DNA of 64,000 nt. Origin: Fluctibacter corallii. Lineage in GTDB: Bacteria > Pseudomonadota > Gammaproteobacteria > Enterobacterales > Alteromonadaceae. Of the stretch, positions 7,516-15,240 are shown in pieces; position 1 is the stretch's first letter, and every line of letters starts with the position of its first letter. Below the pieces are notes generated by a model. The model was given only the letters and a program-made list of their open reading frames with translations, made no database searches and was not told the DNA's origin. The translations under genes and the position numbers were made by a program. Where the stretch lies: NCBI RefSeq assembly GCF_025751585.1, contig NZ_JAOWKX010000002.1:527662-591661 (forward strand), written 5' to 3'.

Positions 7516-9844
7516 ACTGATTGATACTCCACTTGCTTCGCCAGTACATGAGAAACATAAGCCCTCGGTGCACGAAAGTGCCATTGCACATGTGACTGGG
7601 CAGGCAATATATGTAGACGATAAAGTCGAACCATTAGATTGTGCGTATGCCGCGATTGGGCTGACTGCACGCGCTTCAGGTTCAGTGAAAACATTGGATT
7701 TAGCCGCAGTAAGAGAAGCAGAAGGCGTTGTTGATGTTATTACAATCAATGATGTGCCGGGAATGCGAGATATTGCGCCTGTTTTTGATGGCGATCCTGT
7801 TTTTGTTGACGACAAAATTAAATTTTGGGGGCAGCCCCTTTTCGCTGTACTGGCTCAAACAACCGATTTGGCAAGGCGCGCAGCCAAGTTAGCCAAGGTG
7901 ACGTATGAAGATGCCAGCCCCTGCTTAGATACAGAAGTAGCCCATAAGGATAAGCGATACGTGCGCCCACCATTGCAAATGGTGCGTGACGGCGCAACAA
8001 CGCAAAAATCAGCACATCGGGTAAGTAATACGTTTACGATTGGTGGGCAAGAACACCTTTACTTGGAAGGTCAGGTATCGATGGCCGTGCCTGATGAAGA
8101 AGGTATGCTAATTTACACCTCTAGCCAGCATCCGAGTGAAGTACAAAAGCTAGTCGCTGAAGTGTTGGATTGGCCTCTCCATAAAATAACTGTTGATATG
8201 CGTAGAATGGGCGGCGGCTTTGGCGGCAAAGAAACGCAAGCCGCTCAGTGGGCATGTATAGCCGCTATTTTTGCTCATCGACAAAAGCGTGCAGTAAAGC
8301 TCCGCTTGCCCCGACAAACAGATATGATGGCAACGGGAAAACGCCATCCTTTCACAAATACCTATGCAGCAGAGATCGATGCAAAAGGCAACATTCTGCA
8401 TTGCGATATGACGCTGTTGGGCAATTGCGGTCACTCTCCCGATCTGTCTGATGCAATTGTTGACCGAGCAATGTTTCACGCTGACAACGCTTATTTTTAC
8501 CCGAGCGCCAATATTAGCGGCTATCGTTGTCAGACGAACATGGTTTCTCACACTGCTTTTAGGGGCTTTGGCGGACCGCAAGGCATGATGGCGGCAGAGG
8601 CGATGTTAGACGATATCGCTCGAAAAATCGGCGCCGACCCTCTTAGTGTGCGAAAGCAAAATTTATACAGTGCCGATGGCACGGATACGACGCATTATGG
8701 CATGCAGGTTGAGAATAACTTACTACATGACATTATCAGCACATTGGAAAACGATTGTGATTATTGGCAGCGCCGAGCGGCTATTTCGGAATTCAATGCG
8801 AATAGTCCATATATTAAAAAAGGATTAGCCCTGACACCGGTTAAATTTGGTATATCCTTTACCGCGAAGCACCTGAATCAGGCGGGTGCATTGGTGCATG
8901 TCTACACGGATGGAAGTATACAAGTTAATCATGGTGGTACGGAAATGGGGCAAGGGTTGCACAGTAAGATTCAGATCATTGCAGCCAGAGAGTTTGGTGT
9001 TGCCCTTGATGCTGTCAGGGTTACTGCAACGAGAACCGATAAAGTGCCTAATACGTCTCCGACAGCGGCATCATCAGGTACAGACTTGAATGGCAAGGCT
9101 GTTCAAAACGCTTGCCAAATCATCCTTGAAAATCTGATAACGTTTTTGGCCAAAAAATACGATACTCAAGAGGAAAATATCACCTTTGATAGTGGTTATG
9201 TCGGCGTAGGAGCGCATTCTCTGCCTTTTGCCGAGGTTGTTCAGGATGCCTATATGCACCGTGTATCGTTATCGTCTACCGGTTTTTACAAAACACCCAA
9301 AATTCACTACAACCGCGATACTGGTAAAGGCCGACCATTTTTCTATTTTGCGTTTGGAGCAGCCTGTTCAGAGGTAGAAATTGACACATTAACCGGTGAA
9401 AACCGAGTGACGCGCGTCGATATTCTTCATGATGTTGGCACCAGTATTCATCCTGAGATCGACATTGGACAAATTGAAGGTGCGTTTATACAAGGCATGG
9501 GATGGTTAACAACAGAGGATCTTAAATGGGATGAACAGGGGCAGCTCATTAGTAATAATCCAGCGACCTATAAAATTCCTGCGATTGGTGATACGCCTTC
9601 ACATTTTAAGGTGAAGTTATTTGATCGCGCTAACGCGGAAGACAGTATTTATCATTCTAAGGCAGTAGGAGAACCCCCCTTTATGCTGGCTATCAGCGTA
9701 TGGTGTGCCATTCGCGACGCGATCGCCAGTGTGAGTAACTATCAGGTCAGTCCTACGCTAAATGCCCCTGCTACGCCTGAAGAAATTATTCGTTCGTTAC
9801 GTGGCGTATCAACGACCCAAGGCAGTGGAAATGAATCGTCCTAA
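7508..9844 (+). CDS. xdhB: Xanthine dehydrogenase, molybdopterin-binding large subunit
   Basis: The 778-residue catalytic subunit binds the molybdenum cofactor and oxidises hypoxanthine and xanthine. The N-terminal aldehyde-oxidase hammerhead domain (about 20-125) contains VTGQAIYVDD. Mo-pterin contacts are seen in GGGFGGKETQAA (about 236-247), AFRGFGGPQG, GGTEMGQGLHSK and TSPTAASSGTDLNG. The catalytic glutamate is in KAVGEPPFML (about E722). The start ATG follows GAGGTG and overlaps the end of xdhA by eight bases, so coupled translation is likely. Confidence 0.96.
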   Translation: MRKLIDTPLASPVHEKHKPSVHESAIAHVTGQAIYVDDKVEPLDCAYAAIGLTARASGSVKTLDLAAVREAEGVVDVITINDVPGMRDIAPVFDGDPVFVDDKIKFWGQPLFAVLAQTTDLARRAAKLAKVTYEDASPCLDTEVAHKDKRYVRPPLQMVRDGATTQKSAHRVSNTFTIGGQEHLYLEGQVSMAVPDEEGMLIYTSSQHPSEVQKLVAEVLDWPLHKITVDMRRMGGGFGGKETQAAQWACIAAIFAHRQKRAVKLRLPRQTDMMATGKRHPFTNTYAAEIDAKGNILHCDMTLLGNCGHSPDLSDAIVDRAMFHADNAYFYPSANISGYRCQTNMVSHTAFRGFGGPQGMMAAEAMLDDIARKIGADPLSVRKQNLYSADGTDTTHYGMQVENNLLHDIISTLENDCDYWQRRAAISEFNANSPYIKKGLALTPVKFGISFTAKHLNQAGALVHVYTDGSIQVNHGGTEMGQGLHSKIQIIAAREFGVALDAVRVTATRTDKVPNTSPTAASSGTDLNGKAVQNACQIILENLITFLAKKYDTQEENITFDSGYVGVGAHSLPFAEVVQDAYMHRVSLSSTGFYKTPKIHYNRDTGKGRPFFYFAFGAACSEVEIDTLTGENRVTRVDILHDVGTSIHPEIDIGQIEGAFIQGMGWLTTEDLKWDEQGQLISNNPATYKIPAIGDTPSHFKVKLFDRANAEDSIYHSKAVGEPPFMLAISVWCAIRDAIASVSNYQVSPTLNAPATPEEIIRSLRGVSTTQGSGNESS

Positions 9845-10676
9845 TAATTGGTGTGATGCCGTAGCGCATTGCAAGAAAACGGGGCAACCATTTGCTTTAC
9901 TTACCGTATTGCCAAGTTCTGGCTCTACGCCCCGTGATGTGGGTGCTAAAATGGTCGTAACACCCGAGGATACATACGACACCATTGGCGGTGGGCATTT
10001 AGAATTTGATGCTATCCAAAAGGCACGGGACGCATTGTTATCTGAGGAAAATCGTCAGCTAACAGAGCGCTACCCACTTTCTGCTAAACTGGGGCAATGT
10101 TGTGGTGGCGAAATGCACATACTGATCGAATCTTTCGTGACGCACCAACAAACCCTGTATTTATTTGGTGCGGGTCATGTTGCTTCTGCGCTTGTTCCCA
10201 TATTGGCACAATTGCCGCTGACTATTTACTGGATAGATGAACGAGAAGCGTTGTTTGGGCACACTGTATCATATTCAAATGTAACTACGGTGGTGACAGA
10301 CGATCCCACCGAGGTGATTGAAACAACTCAATCAAATCATAACTGGGCGCTCATCATGACCCACAATCACCAGTTAGATTTTGATATTGCCCGCCACGCA
10401 CTGCTGGCAAATACCTTTTCGTATGTTGGCATGATTGGGTCTGACACTAAAGCACAGCGCTTTACCCATCGCCTGAAAGCCCGAGATGTGTCTGAACAGC
10501 AGATGCGATCATTTGTCTCGCCCGTAGGAGATTTGCGCATACCTGGCAAAAAGCCCATTGAAGTGGCTGTCTCGATTGCCGCGCAACTGATTTTGATGCT
10601 TAACAAAGGTAAATCTGACGCTATAGACAATTCAGTTGTGTCGCACCAAGTTCAAACAAACAAGGTAGAAGCATAA
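9831..10676 (+). CDS. xdhC: Xanthine dehydrogenase accessory protein XdhC
   Basis: XdhC binds the molybdenum cofactor, promotes its sulfuration and inserts it into XdhB. The N-terminal part carries SSGSTPRDVGAKMVV and TIGGGHLEFDAIQKAR, then LGQCCGGEMHI. The C-terminal Rossmann half starts at LYLFGAGHVASALVPIL and ends with LRIPGKKPIEVAVSIAAQL. The 281-residue start at the ATG 9831 fits the family (MNRPNNWCDAV). It overlaps the end of xdhB by 14 bases; an in-frame upstream ATG at 9762 would add 23 residues without family support. Confidence 0.93.
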   Translation: MNRPNNWCDAVAHCKKTGQPFALLTVLPSSGSTPRDVGAKMVVTPEDTYDTIGGGHLEFDAIQKARDALLSEENRQLTERYPLSAKLGQCCGGEMHILIESFVTHQQTLYLFGAGHVASALVPILAQLPLTIYWIDEREALFGHTVSYSNVTTVVTDDPTEVIETTQSNHNWALIMTHNHQLDFDIARHALLANTFSYVGMIGSDTKAQRFTHRLKARDVSEQQMRSFVSPVGDLRIPGKKPIEVAVSIAAQLILMLNKGKSDAIDNSVVSHQVQTNKVEA

Positions 10677-10682
10677 ACAGAT

Positions 10683-11237
10683 ATGGCGAAAAGCAGTACA
10701 CACAGTCAACGTTCTATTATCCCGTTCAATCAACTAAGTGATGACCAAGCACGTTATCACTTTGAGCGTGCATGTGTGTCTGACAAGTGGATAAGGTTGA
10801 TGATGGCAGAAAGGCCCTTTTCAGATGTCGATTCCATGCTAGCCAAAGCTGAGGAGAACTGGCTTGCGCTGGATAAGACGGAGTGGCTCAAGGCGTTTTC
10901 TGGACATCCCGAAATAGGCGATATCGATAGCCTGCGCACTCGCTTTGCTTCAACGTCTGACATGACGTTTAAAGAACAAGCAGGCGCACAAGACGCAGAT
11001 GATGCCACCCTGTTAGCGCTTAAACAATGGAATGCGCGTTACCGCGAAAAATTTGGATTTGTTTTTCTCATTTGTGCACGTGGTTTGAGTGCCGAGTTTA
11101 TGTTGGCTGCGCTTAAAGAGCGATTTAATCACCATCTACAACAAGAATTGTCTGTTGCAGGTGAAGAAAAATTAAAAATTATTAAACAGCGCCTACACTT
11201 AGCTGTGGAACAATGCGCAAAGGAAGTTAATACGTGA
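10683..11237 (+). CDS. uraD: OHCU decarboxylase UraD
   Basis: This 184-residue enzyme decarboxylates 2-oxo-4-hydroxy-4-carboxy-5-ureidoimidazoline to S-allantoin. The family core is clear: FNQLSDDQARYHFERAC, MMAERPFSDVDSML, and SGHPEIGD with the catalytic histidine (about H79), followed by a RTRF segment, KEQAGA, and NARYREKFGFVFLICARG. The C-terminal RL+-E-RL helix pattern is present. The gene begins six bases after xdhC and overlaps uraH by four bases (GTGA), placing it in the same rightward operon. Confidence 0.95.
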   Translation: MAKSSTHSQRSIIPFNQLSDDQARYHFERACVSDKWIRLMMAERPFSDVDSMLAKAEENWLALDKTEWLKAFSGHPEIGDIDSLRTRFASTSDMTFKEQAGAQDADDATLLALKQWNARYREKFGFVFLICARGLSAEFMLAALKERFNHHLQQELSVAGEEKLKIIKQRLHLAVEQCAKEVNT

Positions 11238-11551
11238 CGACACTTTCTTCACATATTCTTGATACAACAACAGGATTGCCAGTAGAAGGCATTACTGTTC
11301 AGGTGTTTAGTTTTGACAATCAACGATTTGACACGCAAACCAATGCTGATGGCAGATGTAGCGATTGGGTCGGCGAATTATCTGCTGGCACCTACCAAAT
11401 TCGATTTCATGTAGGGGAGTATTTAATTCAAACCCACGGAAAGGCGTTCTATCCGCATATTGACATAACGTTTATTGTGAATGATGAAAAGCATCTTCAC
11501 GTCCCGCTTCTTATTTCACCTTTTGGTTTTAGTAGCTACCGCGGTAGCTGA
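11234..11551 (+). CDS. uraH: 5-hydroxyisourate hydrolase UraH (transthyretin-related)
   Basis: A 105-residue transthyretin-like protein that hydrolyses 5-hydroxyisourate, the product of urate oxidation, to OHCU. The N-terminal SSHILDTTTGLPVEGI carries the catalytic histidine, the central F-H-V motif precedes FYPHIDITF, and the chain ends in the diagnostic YRGS. The start is GTG at 11234, overlapping the uraD stop, with AGGAAG seven bases upstream. No periplasmic signal peptide is present, so it acts in the cytoplasm. Confidence 0.96.
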   Translation: MTTLSSHILDTTTGLPVEGITVQVFSFDNQRFDTQTNADGRCSDWVGELSAGTYQIRFHVGEYLIQTHGKAFYPHIDITFIVNDEKHLHVPLLISPFGFSSYRGS

Positions 11552-11565
11552 GGTATTAGATTTTA

Positions 11566-12864
11566 ATGACACCCTGTATTTATCTTGGTTCTATCCTTCA
11601 CTTTCCTTCCATTACCGATTCTCCTGATGAGAATTTCGCTTATTTTGAGCGCGGCGCATTGGTTACGCGTAACGGAAAAGTAGTAGATGTTGGCGATAAA
11701 GCATCAATCACCTTGAAATATCCAGATGCCACTGTTGTCGACTACACTGGAAAATTAATTGTACCGGGCTTTATTGACGCTCACTTACATTTCCCTCAAA
11801 CAGAGATGATAGCAAGTTATGGTGAGCAACTGCTAGAGTGGCTTGAAAACTACACTTTTCCCACTGAGCAGAAGTTCAGTGACAAGTCGTATGCAGAACG
11901 TATTGCAGATATCTTTTTAAAACAGCTTTATCGTAACGGTACAACGACCGCAATGGTCTACTCTACAGTGCACAAGGAAGCGTGTGACGCGCTTTTTGAG
12001 GCGGCCACAGCACATAACATGATGATGATTGCGGGTAAGGTTTGCATGGACAGACACTGCCCAGAACCATTGCGCGACACGCCTTCTCAGGCACAAAAAG
12101 ATAGCGATGAATTGATTCAGCGCTGGCATGGTAAAGGCCGAAACCTTTATGCATTGACGCCACGGTTTGCTCCCACCAGCTCACCAGAACAAATGGCAGC
12201 GTTGGGAGAGTTAGCCGCGTCTTACCCAGACGTATTTATTCAAACGCACCTGTCAGAAAACAAAAACGAAATTGAATGGGTAAAATCTCTATACCCCAAT
12301 CATATCGACTATCTGGATGTCTATGACCATTATGGCATGGTGCGTCCACGTGCCGTATATGGACATTGCTTGCATTTAAGCGAACGTGAATGGCAACGCT
12401 TCAACGAGTCAGGCGCTGTGGCGGCATTTTGCCCCACGTCAAATCTGTTTTTGGGTAGTGGTTTATTCGATTTAGAGACTGCTAAGGGTCATAACGTGAA
12501 CCTAGCACTGGCTACAGATGTTGGTGCTGGAACTAGCTTTAGCATGTTACGCACAATGGGCGAGGCGTATAAGGTCTGCCAGTTGAGGCATACCAAGCTG
12601 TCTTCATTACAAGGGTTGTACATGATGACCATGGGTGCGGCAGCGAGCTTACAACTGACTGAATCGATTGGTAACCTTAATAAAGGAACGGATGCGGATT
12701 TTGTTGTACTGGATCCACATTTTGACTCATTGACGCAGTTGCGCCTTGAGGGTGGCACGTCATCACCCCAAGATATTTTGTTCGCACTTAGCATGTTAGG
12801 CGATGATCGCGCTGTGCATGCGACCTATGTAAGCGGGAAAGAGGTAAAAAACCAGCAGGAGTAA
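11566..12864 (+). CDS. guaD: Guanine deaminase GuaD
   Basis: Guanine deaminase converts guanine to xanthine and ammonia, feeding XdhAB. The 432-residue amidohydrolase has the zinc motif HLH in PGFIDAHLHFPQTEM (H73, H75), then SYGEQLLEWLENYTFPTE, which is characteristic of GuaD. VCMDRHCPEPLRD, TPRFAPTSS, QTHLSEN, YGHCLHLSE and ATDVGAGTSFSMLRTM follow. It starts 15 bases after uraH and ends three bases before puuD. Together with the adenine deaminase on the other strand it lets both purine bases enter the pathway. Confidence 0.95.
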   Translation: MTPCIYLGSILHFPSITDSPDENFAYFERGALVTRNGKVVDVGDKASITLKYPDATVVDYTGKLIVPGFIDAHLHFPQTEMIASYGEQLLEWLENYTFPTEQKFSDKSYAERIADIFLKQLYRNGTTTAMVYSTVHKEACDALFEAATAHNMMMIAGKVCMDRHCPEPLRDTPSQAQKDSDELIQRWHGKGRNLYALTPRFAPTSSPEQMAALGELAASYPDVFIQTHLSENKNEIEWVKSLYPNHIDYLDVYDHYGMVRPRAVYGHCLHLSEREWQRFNESGAVAAFCPTSNLFLGSGLFDLETAKGHNVNLALATDVGAGTSFSMLRTMGEAYKVCQLRHTKLSSLQGLYMMTMGAAASLQLTESIGNLNKGTDADFVVLDPHFDSLTQLRLEGGTSSPQDILFALSMLGDDRAVHATYVSGKEVKNQQE

Positions 12865-12867
12865 TGT

Positions 12868-14073
12868 ATGGTAGTAGATTGGCTCGTTATCCTCACTAAA
12901 TGGCTTCATGTAGTGGCAGGTATCGCATGGATTGGCGCGTCATTCTACTTTATTTGGTTAGATAACCATTTAGAGGAGCCGAGTCTACTTAAGCAGCAAA
13001 AAGGCATAAAAGGTGAATTATGGGCGATTCACAGTGGCGGCTTTTATGAAGTGCAAAAGTACCGACAAGGCCCTGCTACGTTGCCTTCAACCTTACATTG
13101 GTTTAAATGGGAGGCGTATACGACGTGGTTAAGTGGCACCCTGCTCCTTATTCTGATTTATTACTTTAATGCTGATATTTATCTTGTTGACCAAGATAGC
13201 TTATTCACAAATTCCTCCCATGCCATATTGTTTGGCGCTATGTATGTGCTTAGTGGGTTAGCCTGCTATGAATTACTGTGCAGACTATTGTCTAATCATG
13301 GTGCATGGGTTAGACATTCAGTGCTCGGCACGCTATTTATCATTGCTATTTTGTTGGCATGCTTTGTCTTGCCGGGGCGAGCTGCTTATATTCACGTAGG
13401 CGCGCTAGTAGGCACTATTATGGCTGCGAATGTATTTACTACGATCATTCCGTCGCAGCGAAAAATGGTGTCTGCGGTTGAACAGAATCAAAAGGTTCGG
13501 CCAAGTTGGGGAGAAAAAGCCAAACAACGCTCGGTACACAATAACTATCTCACGCTGCCTCTAATCTTTACCATGATTAGCAACCATTTTGCATTTACGT
13601 ACCAGCATGCCTATAACGGTTTGATACTGGTGGTGATTTTTGTTTTATCTGCTTACTGTCGGCATTTTTTTAATCTGCGCCATCAGGGACATGTACGCTA
13701 TTCCATCTTGGCGGTATGCGGTGTTGGTGTGCTTATTACAGCGTATATCGTGAATAAAACACGTACAGCACACCATGCCTTTGATGTTGCTGAGGGGGCA
13801 ATACAAACCATACAGCCATCGTCGAATATAGAGCACGCAGTGTATGGTGTTGTCGCCCAGCATTGCCTACAGTGCCACAGTGCAACACCGACACATGCAG
13901 CCTTCTCGGCTCCGCCAATGGGGCTAGTGTTAGATGACTGGGCTCAAATCAAGCAAGCTTCTCAAAGTATTTATCGGCGAACCTATGTAACGCAAGATAT
14001 GCCGCTACTTGATGAACATCAAATCACCGACAGTGAACGTGCGCTAATTGGTGCATGGTATCAAGCCTTATAG
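12868..14073 (+). CDS. puuD: Urate hydroxylase PuuD, membrane protein with C-terminal cytochrome c
   Basis: PuuD oxidises urate to 5-hydroxyisourate in bacteria lacking cytosolic uricase. The N-terminal region (about 1-300) is an integral membrane domain with about eight helices and the signature WLHVVAGIAWIGASFYFIWLDNHLE, then KGELWAIHSGGFYEVQKY. The C-terminal domain is a c-type cytochrome with heme motif CLQCH (333-337) and a likely axial methionine in DMPLL, expected to face the periplasm and pass electrons to the respiratory chain. The start has AGGAG upstream. It closes the xdh operon; no clear terminator follows. Confidence 0.95.
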   Translation: MVVDWLVILTKWLHVVAGIAWIGASFYFIWLDNHLEEPSLLKQQKGIKGELWAIHSGGFYEVQKYRQGPATLPSTLHWFKWEAYTTWLSGTLLLILIYYFNADIYLVDQDSLFTNSSHAILFGAMYVLSGLACYELLCRLLSNHGAWVRHSVLGTLFIIAILLACFVLPGRAAYIHVGALVGTIMAANVFTTIIPSQRKMVSAVEQNQKVRPSWGEKAKQRSVHNNYLTLPLIFTMISNHFAFTYQHAYNGLILVVIFVLSAYCRHFFNLRHQGHVRYSILAVCGVGVLITAYIVNKTRTAHHAFDVAEGAIQTIQPSSNIEHAVYGVVAQHCLQCHSATPTHAAFSAPPMGLVLDDWAQIKQASQSIYRRTYVTQDMPLLDEHQITDSERALIGAWYQAL

Positions 14074-14110
14074 TCGTCAGAATGTACAAGAAATCCGAGC
14101 AGTCATAAGA

Positions 14111-14140
14111 TTGCCCCTGACTTTGATTACACGGTACAAT
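14111..14140 (+). promoter_or_regulatory. Candidate sigma-70 promoter for ansA
   Basis: TTGCCC (14111-14116) and TACAAT (14135-14140) are spaced 18 bases apart and lie just upstream of the asparaginase gene. The -10 element matches in five of six positions and the -35 in four of six. Confidence 0.4.
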
Positions 14141-14165
14141 CTGCAAAAAGTTTATTGATGATGTT

Positions 14166-15176
14166 ATGAAAAAACAGATTTACGTGGCGTACACAGGCGG
14201 CACAATCGGAATGCGTCCGTCCTCTCAAGGTTATATTCCCGTTGCAGGTTACCTTTCTGAAACCTTAAAGAACATGCCGGAGTTTCATCGCGAAGAAATG
14301 CCAGACTTTACTATTCACGAATATGAAAGCTTGATTGATTCTTCAGATATGCAGCCAACTGATTGGCAGCAAATTGCTGATGATATTGCTCAGCATTACG
14401 ATCAATACGATGGCTTCATTATTCTTCACGGCACTGATACGATGGCGTACACCGCATCAGCGTTGTCGTTTATGCTAGAAAACCTTACTAAGCCCGTTAT
14501 CGTTACAGGTTCCCAAATACCCTTGTCTGAACTCAGATCTGATGGCCAGGTGAATCTGTTGAACGCGCTCTACATTGCAGCTAATTACCCTATTCCTGAA
14601 GTGACGTTGTTTTTTAATAACAAACTTTTTCGGGGCAATCGCTCTCGTAAAGTCGATGCAGATGGCTTTGATGCGTTTGACTCTCCCAACTTTGAGCCGC
14701 TACTTGAAGCTGGCATTAATATCGAAACACGTATGCCCATTGAAGCTTTGACTCCAAAGCCACTCAAAGTCAGTAGCGTAAAATCTCAGCCAATCGGGGT
14801 TGTGACACTTTATCCGGGAATTAGTCCAGAGGTGATCCGAAATACCCTTATGCAGCCTGTTAAGGCATTAATTTTACTCAGCTACGGTGTAGGTAACGCA
14901 CCACAGTCTGATGCGTTGCTGTCACAACTTAAACAAGCCAATGAAAAAGAAATTGTTGTACTCAATTGTACCCAATGTTTGCGCGGTAAAGTCAATATGG
15001 GCGGATATGCAACGGGTTCTGCACTAAAACATGCAGGCGTAGTATCAGGTACAGATATGACACCCGAAGCGGCATTGGCCAAACTTCACTATCTATTAAG
15101 TAAAGGATTATCGTTTAACGAAGTGCGAGAGGCACTAACGCAAAACCTACGGGGTGAGTTGACGCCAAGTGAATAA
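14166..15176 (+). CDS. ansA: L-asparaginase type I (cytoplasmic)
   Basis: Hydrolyses L-asparagine to aspartate and ammonia. The 336-residue chain has no signal peptide, which fits the cytosolic type I enzyme. The first active-site threonine is in YTGGTIGM (residues 9-16) and the second in ILHGTDTMAYTASAL, followed by KPVIVTGSQIPLSELRSDGQVNLLNAL. The C-terminal allosteric-type domain includes VLNCTQCLRGKVNMGGYATGSAL. The start ATG is preceded only by a weak purine stretch. It is monocistronic and ends before a strong bidirectional terminator. Confidence 0.94.
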   Translation: MKKQIYVAYTGGTIGMRPSSQGYIPVAGYLSETLKNMPEFHREEMPDFTIHEYESLIDSSDMQPTDWQQIADDIAQHYDQYDGFIILHGTDTMAYTASALSFMLENLTKPVIVTGSQIPLSELRSDGQVNLLNALYIAANYPIPEVTLFFNNKLFRGNRSRKVDADGFDAFDSPNFEPLLEAGINIETRMPIEALTPKPLKVSSVKSQPIGVVTLYPGISPEVIRNTLMQPVKALILLSYGVGNAPQSDALLSQLKQANEKEIVVLNCTQCLRGKVNMGGYATGSALKHAGVVSGTDMTPEAALAKLHYLLSKGLSFNEVREALTQNLRGELTPSE

Positions 15177-15183
15177 AAACACT

Positions 15184-15206
15184 TAGGCCGCTGAGTAAGC
15201 GGCCTA
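15184..15206. terminator. Bidirectional terminator between ansA and the DUF349 gene
   Basis: A nine-base-pair GC-rich stem (TAGGCCGCT / AGCGGCCTA) with a five-base loop sits eight bases after the ansA stop and 35 bases before the convergent DUF349 stop. Short T runs flank it on both strands. Confidence 0.75.
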
Positions 15207-15240
15207 TTTAACTATTCTGGATAAATATTATTTTGCAATA

